Part shown: in pieces, positions 7,808 to 16,768 of the stretch | How the letters are laid out: each line of letters starts with the position of its first letter | Numbering within the stretch: the stretch's first letter is position 1 | Assembly: GCA_963768885.1 (NCBI GenBank) | Contig: CAVYJN010000014.1 | Location: 396,115-460,114, forward strand | Origin: DASRIA01 sp963768885 | Lineage (GTDB): Bacteria > Actinomycetota > Thermoleophilia > Solirubrobacterales > JBBDJG01 | DNA length: 64,000 nt | Direction of reading: 5' to 3' | Notes under the pieces: model-generated | What the model was told of the DNA's origin: nothing | The model's database searches: none | What the model saw: the letters and a program-made list of their open reading frames with translations, nothing else | Program-made: the position numbers and the translations under genes

Positions 7808-10800
7808 TGCGTAGAGAAGCGCGGTAGCACGCGGTCGAGCCGGGCCGGCACGGCCCAGGTGCGCTCGCCGAACAGCCTGATCAGAGCCGGGAGCAGGATC
7901 AGCCGGACGACCGTCGCGTCGAGCACCACCGCAACCGTCAGGCCGATCCCGAACTGGCGGGTGTTCGCGACCGGCGAGACGGCGAACGCGAGGAAGACGA
8001 ACGTCATCACGGCAGCCGCGCCGGTGATGATCGTGGCCGTCTTCTCGAGCCCGTAGCGGATCGCTCCCTCGGTCGTGCCCGTCAGCGCGCGCCCCTCGAC
8101 CAGGCGGCTCAGCAGGAACACCTCGTAGTCGATCGAGAGCCCGAAGATGATCGCGAAGATGCCGCTGAGCGCGATCGCGTCGAGATAGCCGGGGCCGCCC
8201 AGCGGCGGCGGGTCGGTCTGGAAGCAGAGGATCAGCACGCCCACCGCGGCGCCGACCGTGACCAGGTTGAGCAGCACCGCGACGAGCGCGAGGATCGGGG
8301 CGCGGAAGAGCAGCAGCAGCACCAGGAACGTGACGATCACGAGCACGATCACGAGGAACGGGAAGCGCGCGGAGGTCGCCTGGTCGAAGTCGTCGAGCAG
8401 CACCGCGGGGCCGCCGACGACCTCGGTCGCCCCCATGTCCCGCGCGGCATCGCCGGCGAGCCGCTCGAGCTTCGGCCGCAGGGAAGCGGTGTCCTCATCG
8501 AACGCCCCTTTCTCCGGCACGACGATCACACGGGCCGTGTTGCCGCCGCGCGCGGTGTTGATCGCGAACGCGGCGTTCGCCTGCGTTTCGGGCCGCGCCC
8601 CCTCGATGCCCGCGAGGACGAAGTAGCCGGACCGCCCGGCCCGGCCGACATCGGTCCCCTGCCGGCGCAGCTCGCGGCCTTGGGCGTCGCTCGCGCGGCG
8701 GAACGCCACGACCGCGTCGAGCAGGCGGTTGAGCCCGCGCGCGATGCGCTCGCTGCCGTTGGCCGCCCGCCCGATGCCCGTGGCCAGCTCGCCCGAGCCC
8801 GCTTGCAGCTGGTCGAGCCCGCTGCTCAGCGCCGAGGTGCTCGTGCTGAGCTGACCGGCCGCCCCCGCGAGCTGTGTCGCCCCCGCCGCCGTCTGGGCGA
8901 TCCCGTCGTCGAGGTCCCCGCTCCCGCTCGCGATCCGGGCGAGGCCGGCGACGAGCCTGTCCATCCCGCGGGTGATCTGCCTCGCGGCCACCGAGTTCGC
9001 CTCGAACTCGGTGGCGTAGTCGTCGATGTTCGACTTGAGCGGGCCCATCGCGGCGAGCGCGCGCTGCACGTCCGCACGCGCACGCTGGACGGCGGGGTCC
9101 GCGGCCGCCGCCGGGCCGACGCTGCCGAGGTTGCGAAGCGCCGACTGGACCGCTGACTGCGCCGTGTTGACCGGGTCGATCAGCCGGGTCTCGGCGTTGT
9201 CGTTCTGCTCTTCGATGATCCGCGCGAGCTCGTCGATCGCGTCCTGCAGCTCCTTCGACCCGTCGCTGGCGCGACCCGCCGCCCGGCTCAGCCGGTCCGC
9301 TCCCGCACCCGTCTGCTGCACGCCCGCGGCGAGCTGCTGCGTCTGCGGCACCGCCGCGCTGGTGCCCTGCGCGATCTGACCCGAGCCCGCCGCCGCCTGG
9401 CCGAGTCCGTTGTTCAGCTCGGTGGCGCCCGCGGCCCCCGCCTCGAGCCCGCGATTGAGCAGGCCGGTCGCAATCAGCAATCGCCGCAGGCCCCGCTCCA
9501 GCCGGGTCAGCTGGCGACCGCCCGTCGAGAGCTGGCGGGTGAGGCTGCGCAGCACCTGAGTGCGCTCGAGCAACGACGCCGGCCCGAGCACGGCCTCGAT
9601 GCCGGGCTCGCGCGCGACCTGCTGCTGGAACTGCTTCAGGCGCCGCAGCCGGGCTTCGGTCGTGATCGGCCCCCTGGTCTGGAAATCGACCTCGAACGGG
9701 GTCGCCCACCCGGCGCCGCGATCGCGCTGGAAGGCTTCGAAGCTCTGCCGCGAGGCGTCGCCGGGCGGAAGGTTCTGCACGTTCGGGGGGCCGGTGTCGA
9801 GCGCCAGCGCGGGGGCGGTGAGCAGCAGCAGCGGGAACATCGTGAGCAGCACCGCGACGCCGGGCTTGCGTGACAATCGCTCCGAGAGCCGTACCCACGG
9901 ATTCTCCCCGCGGCTCGACCACAGCTGCCAGCGATCGATGTTGGTGCCGACCGCCGCGAGCGCCGCCGGGATCGCGAACAGGGCGGTGACCACCGCCAGG
10001 ACGCAGGCGACGACGACGCCGAGCGTGGCGGATTCGAGCAGGGAGCCCGGGGCGATGAAGAACGCACCGAGCATCCCCACCGCGAGCGCCGTTCCCGCGA
10101 ACACGACCGTGCGGCCGGCGCGCATCACCGACTCCTCGACGGCCCCGGCCACGTCGCGGCCGGCGGCCAGCTCCTCGCGGAAGCGCGACACGATCAGCAG
10201 CGAGTAGTCGACGCCGAGGGCGAGGCCGATCATCGTGAGCATGTTGAGCGCGAGCGCATCGAGCCCGAACGCCTCGTTCAGCCCGCCCATCATCGCCATG
10301 CCCACGCGTGTCACGAGCAGGCCGCACGCGAGCGGGATCATCGCCGCGATCGGGGAGCGGAAGACCAGCAGCAGGAGGACTATGAGGATCGGGAAGGCGA
10401 TCTTCTCGCCCTGGTCGAGGGAGTCCAGCGACGCCTCGTTGATCGCCCGCACGAGCGGGGCGCGGCCGGACACCTCGGTCTCCACCGGTTCTCGCACGCG
10501 GTCGAGCTCTCGTTGCACGGCCGGGATCGTCTCGTCCGAGATCTGCTCGGCCGGCCGGTCGACCTGCAGCGAGAGCAGCGCCTGGCCGCGCGGCTCCGCA
10601 AGGCGCGGGTCGCCGCCGATCGCGAACGGGCTGAGCACGGTGACGTCGGGGATGCGCTCGAGCCGCCGTGCGAGCGCCCGGCCCTCACGCTCGAGCGCAC
10701 GCTGCTGCGAGACCGGCGCCTTCAGCAGGACCGCCATGCTGATCGACCCTCCGAACTGCCGCTCGCTCAGCTTCGCGGCGCGGTCGGACTCGGTGCCCGG

Positions 10801-10932
10801 GATCTGGAGCTGCGTCTCGTGGAGGTTGTCGCGGGCCTTGCCGGCGAACGCCAGCGCCACAAGAAAAGCGCCTACCCAGAAGATCAGGATAGGCACCGGC
10901 CGGCGGATCGCGAACTGCGCGATCTGTCTCAT
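7804..10932 (-). CDS. MMPL/RND family transporter
   Basis: This large inner-membrane exporter of 1042 residues is of the MMPL class, proton-driven and usually moving lipids or glycolipids to the envelope. It has the duplicated RND layout: helix 1 near residues 12-30, a first periplasmic loop, then helices 2-6 with LGVDYSLLIVSRFREE, and a second half with FGLSIDYEVFLLSRLVEG. Both GxxxDY motifs carry the proton-relay Asp-Tyr pair. The second periplasmic loop is unusually long (about residues 450-770). It contains repeated 11-residue-like units of Gly/Ala/Leu (TELNNGLGQAAAGSGQIAQG, DDGIAQTAAGATQLAGAAG) resembling the YhgE/Pip coiled region. The cargo is unknown; the neighbouring surface-glycan cluster makes an envelope lipid plausible. 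Confidence 0.88.
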   Translation of the reverse strand: MRQIAQFAIRRPVPILIFWVGAFLVALAFAGKARDNLHETQLQIPGTESDRAAKLSERQFGGSISMAVLLKAPVSQQRALEREGRALARRLERIPDVTVLSPFAIGGDPRLAEPRGQALLSLQVDRPAEQISDETIPAVQRELDRVREPVETEVSGRAPLVRAINEASLDSLDQGEKIAFPILIVLLLLVFRSPIAAMIPLACGLLVTRVGMAMMGGLNEAFGLDALALNMLTMIGLALGVDYSLLIVSRFREELAAGRDVAGAVEESVMRAGRTVVFAGTALAVGMLGAFFIAPGSLLESATLGVVVACVLAVVTALFAIPAALAAVGTNIDRWQLWSSRGENPWVRLSERLSRKPGVAVLLTMFPLLLLTAPALALDTGPPNVQNLPPGDASRQSFEAFQRDRGAGWATPFEVDFQTRGPITTEARLRRLKQFQQQVAREPGIEAVLGPASLLERTQVLRSLTRQLSTGGRQLTRLERGLRRLLIATGLLNRGLEAGAAGATELNNGLGQAAAGSGQIAQGTSAAVPQTQQLAAGVQQTGAGADRLSRAAGRASDGSKELQDAIDELARIIEEQNDNAETRLIDPVNTAQSAVQSALRNLGSVGPAAAADPAVQRARADVQRALAAMGPLKSNIDDYATEFEANSVAARQITRGMDRLVAGLARIASGSGDLDDGIAQTAAGATQLAGAAGQLSTSTSALSSGLDQLQAGSGELATGIGRAANGSERIARGLNRLLDAVVAFRRASDAQGRELRRQGTDVGRAGRSGYFVLAGIEGARPETQANAAFAINTARGGNTARVIVVPEKGAFDEDTASLRPKLERLAGDAARDMGATEVVGGPAVLLDDFDQATSARFPFLVIVLVIVTFLVLLLLFRAPILALVAVLLNLVTVGAAVGVLILCFQTDPPPLGGPGYLDAIALSGIFAIIFGLSIDYEVFLLSRLVEGRALTGTTEGAIRYGLEKTATIITGAAAVMTFVFLAFAVSPVANTRQFGIGLTVAVVLDATVVRLILLPALIRLFGERTWAVPARLDRVLPRFSTH

Positions 10933-11173
10933 CTAGACGTCCCGGAGCGTCATTCGCATACGTTTATACCGGGCAACACGAAGCCCGGGCCCCGGTGGCG
11001 CGAGACCGGTTGGGGTCTGCCCGCCTGGCTGTCACCGCCGGCCGGCTAGCGCATCTGGTAAGTCAGGTACCGGAAGATGTGGCGAGCAAAGGTGATGCTC
11101 GTCTTCACGGTTCCCTGTGCGAGCTCCCGCATCTCTACCCCTTACCCCTCGTACTTCGGCCATCCTACATCGA
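10933..11173. other. Divergent intergenic region (MMPL / 2-epimerase)
   Basis: This gap is about 240 bases. On the minus strand TATAAA (plus-strand 10963-10968) lies about 30 bases before the MMPL start and is a plausible -10 box. Toward the epimerase gene I see pyrimidine-rich sequence without a clear promoter or ribosome site. No RNA gene is recognised. Confidence 0.4.
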
Positions 11174-12262
11174 ATGCGCGTACTGACGCTAGTCGGAAAC
11201 CGGCCGCAGTTCGTGAAGGCCGCGGCCGTCTCGAGCCGGCTGCGGGCCGCGCACGAAGAGGTGCTCGTGCACTCCGGACAGCACTACGACGACGAGCTGT
11301 CGGCGGTCTTCTTCCGCGAGCTCTCCCTGCCGACGCCGGACCGCGAGCTCAAAGTCGGGTCCGGCAGCGACGAGCAGCAGATCGCGGGCATGATGCACGC
11401 GTTCGAGCCGTTGCTCGGCGAGCTGCGGCCGGAGCTCGTGCTGGTCTACGGCGACACCAACACGACGCTGGCCGGGGCGCTCTCCTGCGCGCGCCTGGAC
11501 GTACCCCTGGCGCACGTCGAATCGGGGATGCGCTCGTGGGACTGGTCGATGCCCGAGGAGCGCAACCGCGTGCTCACCGACCACCTCAGCGACCTGCGGC
11601 TGTGTTCGACGCAGACCGCGGTCGAGAACCTGGCGGGCGAGGGTGTCGCCGACGCGGTCGAGCTGGTCGGCGACGTGATGGCCGACGTGACGCTGCTGAT
11701 GGCGCCCGTCGCCGACCGCCGGTCTGCGGCGCTCGAGCGCTACGGCGTGGAGGCCGGGCGCTACCTGCTCGTGACGGCGCACCGGGCGGGGAACGTGGAC
11801 GACCCCGAGAGTCTCGACCGCCTCGTCGAGGTGCTGCGCGCGCTGCCGCTCCCGGCGCTCTTCCCGGTCCACCCGCGGACCCGCGCGCGCCTCGAGGCGA
11901 CGGGACTGCTCGGCCGGCTGGATCAGGCCGAGGGCCTCACGCTGCTGCCGCCGCTGGGATACCTCGACTTCCTCCAGCTCGCGCGCCACGCGAGCGCGGT
12001 GCTGACCGACTCGGGCGGAGTCCAGAAGGAGGCCTACCTGCTCGAGACCCCGTGCATCACGCTGCGCGACACCACGGAGTGGACCGAGACCGTCGCACTG
12101 GGCTGGAACCGGCTCACGGGCCTCGACCGCGACCGCGTCCTGGCGGCGCTCGCGGATCTCGATCGGCCGTCGCAGCATCCCGACCTCTACGGCGGCGGCC
12201 ACGCGGGAGAGGCGGTCGTGGACGCCATCGCACGCTGGGCGGAGCGGCGCGAAGCCGCCTGA
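11174..12262 (+). CDS. UDP-N-acetylglucosamine-type 2-epimerase (non-hydrolysing)
   Basis: The enzyme interconverts C2 epimers of UDP-HexNAc sugars (UDP-GlcNAc to UDP-ManNAc in WecB, or the 2,3-diacetamido uronate in WbpI). The 362 residues show the GT-B-like epimerase fold: N-terminal LVGNRPQFVKAA, YGDTNTTLAGAL, HVESGMRSWDWSMPEERNR, HRAGNVDD, and TDSGGVQKEA for UDP binding. The ATG at 11174 gives the exact family N-terminus. It heads the wbp-like cluster; since 6-dehydrogenase, Gfo/Idh and acetyltransferase genes follow, WbpI activity is at least as likely as WecB. Confidence 0.9.
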   Translation: MRVLTLVGNRPQFVKAAAVSSRLRAAHEEVLVHSGQHYDDELSAVFFRELSLPTPDRELKVGSGSDEQQIAGMMHAFEPLLGELRPELVLVYGDTNTTLAGALSCARLDVPLAHVESGMRSWDWSMPEERNRVLTDHLSDLRLCSTQTAVENLAGEGVADAVELVGDVMADVTLLMAPVADRRSAALERYGVEAGRYLLVTAHRAGNVDDPESLDRLVEVLRALPLPALFPVHPRTRARLEATGLLGRLDQAEGLTLLPPLGYLDFLQLARHASAVLTDSGGVQKEAYLLETPCITLRDTTEWTETVALGWNRLTGLDRDRVLAALADLDRPSQHPDLYGGGHAGEAVVDAIARWAERREAA

Positions 12263-12280
12263 GCCAGGGGGCGCGACCAC

Positions 12281-12286
12281 TACACT
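12281..12286 (+). promoter_or_regulatory. -10 box of a leaderless promoter
   Basis: TACACT ends 9 bases before the GTG start at 12296, and no Shine-Dalgarno sequence is present. The arrangement is that of a leaderless actinobacterial mRNA. Confidence 0.5.
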
Positions 12287-12295
12287 CAGGCCCGA

Positions 12296-13570
12296 GTGGA
12301 ACGCGCAGCGGAAAGCCACTGCGTCGGGGTGGTGGGGCTCGGCTACGTGGGCCTGCCCCTGGCGCTCGCATTCACGCACGCAGGCAGTCGTGTGATCGGC
12401 CTCGACTCCGACCCCCGGCGGGTGGAGGCGATCCGGGCTGCCCGCAGCTACGTGGAGGACGTCCCCGCGGGCGATCTCGAGCGTGCCGTGTCGGAGGGCA
12501 TGCTGACGGCCAGCACCAACTACGACGACCTTCCCGACGCGGATGCGATCGTGATCTGCGTTCCGACTCCGCTCGATGACAATCGCCAGCCCGATCTGCG
12601 CCCCCTGATCGACGCCGGCACGGCACTCTCACGGGTGCTGCGCAAGGGCCAGCTGGTGGTGCTCGAGTCCACGACGTATCCCGGCACGACGCGGGAGCGG
12701 CTCGTGCCCATGCTCGAGGAGTCGGGGCTCGCGGCGGGGCGGGACTTCCACGTCGCCTTCTCGCCCGAGCGCGTCGACCCGGGGCGGTCGGACTTCACGC
12801 TGCGCAACACGGTCAAGGTCGTCGGGGGAGTCACCGACGAATGCGCCCAGGCCGCGCGCGAGCTCTACGAGCGCGTCTGCGACGAGGTCCTGCTCGTCTC
12901 GAGCCCCGAGGCGGCCGAGCTCTCGAAGCTGCTCGAGAACATCTTCCGCTCGGTCAACATCGCGCTCGTCAACGAGCTCGCGGTGCTGTGCGACCGGATG
13001 GGCATCGACATCTGGGAGGTCGTCGACGCGGCGGCGACGAAGCCGTTCGGCTTCATGCGGTTCGAGCCCGGGCCGGGCATGGGCGGGCACTGCCTGCCGG
13101 TCGATCCGTTCTATCTCGCATGGAAGGCTCGCGAGTACGACTTCTACACGGAGTTCATCGAGCTCGCAGGGAAGATCAACCAGAGCATGCCGTACTTCTG
13201 CGTCGACAAGATCGAACGCACGCTCAACTCGCACGCGAAGGCCGTCAACGGGTCGCGCATCGTGCTCCTCGGGGTCGCCTACAAGCCCGGCGTCGCGGAC
13301 CTGCGACAGTCACCGTCCCTGAAGATCCTGAAGCTGCTGGCCGAGAGCGGCGCCGACCTCGCCTACCACGACCCCCACGTCCCCCACCTCGCGGAGGCGG
13401 AGCTGTCCTCGGCCCCGCTCGACGTCGCCCTCGAGGACGCGGACCTCGTCGTGATCGTCACGGCGCATCCCGAGGTCGACTACCGCTACGTGGTCTCGGA
13501 GTCGCGCCTGGTGCTCGACTTCCGTGGAGTGACCCGGGACATCCAGTCGGCGAACCTGGTCCGGCTCTAG
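12296..13570 (+). CDS. UDP-N-acetylglucosamine 6-dehydrogenase family protein (WbpA-like)
   Basis: The enzyme oxidises C6 of a UDP-HexNAc to the uronic acid with two NAD+ molecules. The 424 residues contain the Rossmann start VVGLGYVGLPLALAF and the loop CVPTPLDDNRQPDL. The substrate region is SPERVDPG, and the helix containing EAAELSKLLENIFRSVNIAL is diagnostic. The catalytic Cys is in GPGMGGHCLPVDPFYL, and the C-terminal UDP-binding domain has GVAYKPGVADLRQSP. The closest subfamily by eye is WbpA/TviB rather than UDP-glucose dehydrogenase. The start is GTG, apparently leaderless. It is followed after two bases by the Gfo/Idh gene. Confidence 0.88.
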   Translation: MERAAESHCVGVVGLGYVGLPLALAFTHAGSRVIGLDSDPRRVEAIRAARSYVEDVPAGDLERAVSEGMLTASTNYDDLPDADAIVICVPTPLDDNRQPDLRPLIDAGTALSRVLRKGQLVVLESTTYPGTTRERLVPMLEESGLAAGRDFHVAFSPERVDPGRSDFTLRNTVKVVGGVTDECAQAARELYERVCDEVLLVSSPEAAELSKLLENIFRSVNIALVNELAVLCDRMGIDIWEVVDAAATKPFGFMRFEPGPGMGGHCLPVDPFYLAWKAREYDFYTEFIELAGKINQSMPYFCVDKIERTLNSHAKAVNGSRIVLLGVAYKPGVADLRQSPSLKILKLLAESGADLAYHDPHVPHLAEAELSSAPLDVALEDADLVVIVTAHPEVDYRYVVSESRLVLDFRGVTRDIQSANLVRL

Positions 13571-13572
13571 CT

Positions 13573-14596
13573 TTGGCGACGAAGCCCGTCACCGTCGGCG
13601 TCGTCGGCCTCGGCTACTGGGGGCCGAATCTCGCGCGCAACTTCGCGGCGCTCGACGACTGCGAGCTGCGCTGGTGCTGCGATGCGTCTCCCGAGCGCGC
13701 CGGGCGCGCGCCGCAGGGCGCGCGCGTCACCACCGAGCTCGGCGACCTGCTCTCGGATCCCGAGCTCGACGCGGTCGTGCTCGCCACGGACGTGCCGTCG
13801 CACGCGCGCCTCGCGACCGAGGTGCTGCGCGCCGGCAAGCACTGCTTCGTGGAGAAGCCGCTCGCGCAGTCCGCGCAGGAAGCCGCCGCGGTCGCCGAGG
13901 AGGCGGCCGCGAGCGATCGCGTCCTGATGGTCGGGCACCTGCTCGAGTACCACCCCGGGCGTCGCGAAGCTCAAGGAGATCGTGGAATCCGGGCAGCTCG
14001 GCGACGTGCGCTACGTGTACTCCAACCGGCTCAACCTCGGCCAGATCCGCGACCAGGAGAACGCGCTCTGGAGCCTCGGCGCGCACGACATCTCGGTGCT
14101 GCTGTACCTGTTCGACGGCGAGGAGCCGGACGAGGCGGTCGCGCACGGCAGATCGTTCATGCGCGAGGGCGTGGAGGACGTCGTGTTCTGCTACCTGCAC
14201 TTCCCGTCCGGCCGCATCGCGCACATGCACCTGTCCTGGCTCGACCCGCACAAGGAGCGGCGCTTCACCGTGGTCGGCCAGAAGCGCATGGCGACGTTCG
14301 ACGACATGGCGCTCGAGCGCAAGGTCACGATCTACGACAAGGGCTTCGATCCCGACTACCGCAACTACGGCGAGTACATCACCCGCTCGGGGGACGTGAC
14401 GAGCCCGCACGTCTCGAACGAGGAGCCGCTGCGCATCGAGTGCCGCCATTTCGTCGAGAGCGTGCGTGCCGGGTCGGAGCCGCGCTCCGGGGCCGCGAGC
14501 GGCCTGCGCGCGGTGCGCGTGCTCGAGGCGCTGCAGCGCTCGCTCGACGCGGGCGGGACTCCCCAGCGGCTGCAGATCGCAGGGCCCGCCGCGTGA
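13573..14596 (+). CDS. Gfo/Idh/MocA family oxidoreductase (WbpB-like), one frame break
   Basis: The NAD(P)-dependent sugar oxidoreductase matches the WbpB step, oxidation of UDP-GlcNAcA at C3. The N-terminal Rossmann motif is VGVVGLGYWGPNLARN, the catalytic Lys is in CFVEKPLAQS, and MVGHLLEYHPG marks the nucleotide-domain end. The second part (VAKLKEIVESGQLGDVRYVY, then LWSLGAHDISVLLYL) lies one frame on. A single extra G or C in CCCCGGGCG near 13958 accounts for it, and the corrected protein is about 340 residues. TTG start at 13573. The stop overlaps the next GTG (GTGA). Confidence 0.85.
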
Positions 14597-15292
14597 GGCT
14601 CCGGGTCTACCCGTCGGACCTCGCACCCGGCCTGATGCTCGGAGAGGACGTGGCGCTCGGCGACGACCTCGAGCTCGGGGCATGGGTCGTGATCCACGGC
14701 GGGACCCGGGTCGGCGATCGCTGCGAGATCCAGGACGGCGCGGTGCTCGGCAAGCGGCCGAGCCTCGGCGCGCGCTCGACGGCTCCCCGCGCGGACCTGC
14801 CGCCCCTGGAGATCGGCGCGGGCGCCGTCATCTGCGCCGGCGCGGTGGTCTACGCCGGCGCGCGCGTCGCCGCGGGCGCGATCGTGGGCGACCAGGCCCA
14901 GGTGCGCGAGCGCGTGAGCCTGGGGGAAGGCGCCGTCGTGGGCCGGGGGTGCGGCATCGACAACGACGTCAGCATCGCGGCCGGGGCGCGGATCCAGTCC
15001 AACTGCTATCTCGCCGCGCATGCCGTCGTCGAGGACGACGTGTTCCTCGGGCCCGGCCGTCGTCACCACCAACGACGACACGATGGGCCGCCGCGGCGCC
15101 GGTGAGCCGCTGCGCGGGCCGACGATCCGGCGCGGGGCGCGCGTCGGCGCCGGAGCGGTGCTCACGCCGGGGGTGGAGGTCGGCGAAGAGGCCTTCGTGG
15201 CCGCGGGCGCGGTCGTGACGCGGGACGTCCCGGCGCGCGCCGTCGTGATGGGCGTCCCGGCGCGGAAGGTCCGGGAGGTGCCCGATGGTTGA
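14593..15292 (+). CDS. Left-handed beta-helix N-acetyltransferase (WbpD-like), one frame break
   Basis: This is a hexapeptide-repeat acyltransferase whose family (WbpD) acetylates the C3 amine of UDP-GlcNAc(3N)A using acetyl-CoA. Isoleucine-patch repeats run through most of the chain (GAGAVICAGAVVYAGARVAA, then GEGAVVGRGCGIDNDVSI). The end is the typical GARVGAGAVLTPGVEVGEEA, followed by VVMGVPARKV. The frame shifts at GCCCGGCCG near 15056; removing one G gives LGPAVVTTNDDTMGRRG, the conserved TND loop. The GTG start overlaps the stop of the oxidoreductase gene. Confidence 0.83.
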
Positions 15293-15965
15293 CCGCGTGC
15301 GCAGGCTCGACCGGCTCGAGCGGCGAACCGTCGTGATGGGGATCGTCGCGCTCACCACCGTCGGCGCGGTGGTCGCAGGAGAGGTGGGCAAGCTCTGGCG
15401 CCGCCGCGTCGTCGCCGAGGACGCGGGAACCGCGCCCGAGGTGATCCAGAAGGGCGCGCGGGCCGCGCTCGACACCGTCGAGGTGGCGCGCCGCGGGTAC
15501 CGCGAGGCGCCGACGGGCGAGTCGGTCCTCTTCAACCTGCTGATGGCGTTCGTGATCTCCTCGAGCGTCGTGCGCCTCACGACCCTCGGTGTGCGCAGGG
15601 GCGTGCCGCTGCTGTTCAACGTGCGGATCGGCCGTCGTCACATCCATCACTTCGTCCCGGGGATCCTGCTCGCGTTCGCGTCGGGCAGCGCCGGGCTCTT
15701 CGCGAGCGACCCGAAGTTGCGCGAGACCCTCGCGATCCCGCTCGGCGTGGGGGTGGGGCTGACCTTCGACGAGTCCGCGCTGCTGCTCGAGCTCGAGGAC
15801 GTCTACTGGTCCCGCCAGGGCCTGGTCGGGATCCAGATCACGCTCGCCACGGCATCGGCGATGTCGGCGGGGATGCTCGCCCTGCGCATCCTGCGCCGCG
15901 GCGAGCGCGAGATGGAGGAGCAGCACCAGCTCCCGCCGCCGGTCAGGGATCCGTTCCCGGTCTAG
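15285..15965 (+). CDS. Integral membrane protein of unknown function
   Basis: The protein has 226 residues and four or five hydrophobic segments (about 17-35, 83-100, 120-140, 150-165, 180-198). Conserved-looking polar motifs are RIGRRHIHHFVPG and TFDESALLLELEDVYWS. The clustered His and acidic residues next to membrane helices could bind metal. I do not recognise a named family. It overlaps the acetyltransferase gene by 8 bases, so it is part of the sugar operon, possibly as a membrane partner of surface-glycan assembly (inference from position only). Confidence 0.65.
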   Translation: MVDRVRRLDRLERRTVVMGIVALTTVGAVVAGEVGKLWRRRVVAEDAGTAPEVIQKGARAALDTVEVARRGYREAPTGESVLFNLLMAFVISSSVVRLTTLGVRRGVPLLFNVRIGRRHIHHFVPGILLAFASGSAGLFASDPKLRETLAIPLGVGVGLTFDESALLLELEDVYWSRQGLVGIQITLATASAMSAGMLALRILRRGEREMEEQHQLPPPVRDPFPV

Positions 15966-15993
15966 CCGGACGATCACAAAGAAGGAAGGCGCG

Positions 15994-16761
15994 TTGAGCG
16001 AGGAACTACGCAAGCGGTACCTGCAGTTGCTGAAGCTCGCCCTGACCGGCCTGGCCGAGGCGACGCCCACGCGCGCGCGGGTGCGGCGGGACGGAACGAT
16101 CCAGCCGGTGCCGCTCGAGGATCCGGACGCCCGCGTCGAAGGACGCGACTGGCCGCCGAACGGCCTCACGATGGTCGGGCTGAAGCGGCTCGACAACGTC
16201 CAGGCGTGCATCGAGCAGGTGCTCGCCGACGGGGTGCCCGGCGACCTCGTGGAGACAGGGGTGTGGCGGGGAGGCACGTCGATGTTCATGCGGGCGGTCC
16301 TCGCGGCGCACGGCGCCACGGACCGCACCGTGTTCGTGGCCGACTCCTTCGAGGGCCTCCCGGCCCCGGACACGGGTCAGTATCCCGCCGACTCGCGGTC
16401 CAAGCTGCACGAGCTCGCCTACCTGGCCGTCTCCCGCGAGACCGTCGAGGACCACTTCCGCCGCTACGGGCTGCTGGACGAGCAGGTCCGGTTCGTCAAG
16501 GGCTGGTTCCGCGACACGATGCCCGACCTGGCGGGCCATGCCTGGTCCGTCGTGCGGATGGACGGGGACATGTACGAGTCCACGATCACCGTGCTCGAGA
16601 ACCTCTACCCGACCCTTTCGCCCGGCGGGTTCCTGATCGTCGACGACTACCACGCCCTGCCACACTGCCGCAAAGCGGTGTCCGACTACCGCGAGGCGCA
16701 TGGCATCGAGGACGAGATCCACAGGATCGACTGGACGGGCGCCTACTGGCGCAAGAGCTGA
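15994..16761 (+). CDS. TylF/MycF-family O-methyltransferase
   Basis: This SAM-dependent sugar O-methyltransferase of 255 residues resembles macrocin O-methyltransferase. The SAM motif is GDLVETGVWRGGTSMFMRA, acidic motif II is VFVADSFEGLP, and the metal/substrate region is VVRMDGDMYESTITVLENLY with SPGGFLIVDDYHALPHCRKA. Relatives methylate sugar hydroxyls in antibiotics and surface glycans. The TTG start at 15994 follows AAGAAGGAAGG, an excellent ribosome site. Position in the glycan cluster supports a role in decorating a surface sugar. Confidence 0.85.
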   Translation: MSEELRKRYLQLLKLALTGLAEATPTRARVRRDGTIQPVPLEDPDARVEGRDWPPNGLTMVGLKRLDNVQACIEQVLADGVPGDLVETGVWRGGTSMFMRAVLAAHGATDRTVFVADSFEGLPAPDTGQYPADSRSKLHELAYLAVSRETVEDHFRRYGLLDEQVRFVKGWFRDTMPDLAGHAWSVVRMDGDMYESTITVLENLYPTLSPGGFLIVDDYHALPHCRKAVSDYREAHGIEDEIHRIDWTGAYWRKS

Positions 16762-16768
16762 GGCCCGG

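Noticed and set aside
12841..15105. A 754-codon frame linking part of the UDP-sugar dehydrogenase region, the Gfo/Idh protein and the acetyltransferase
   Set aside because: It is a composite of out-of-frame dehydrogenase sequence and true segments of the next two genes, joined by frame breaks; no fusion protein is implied.
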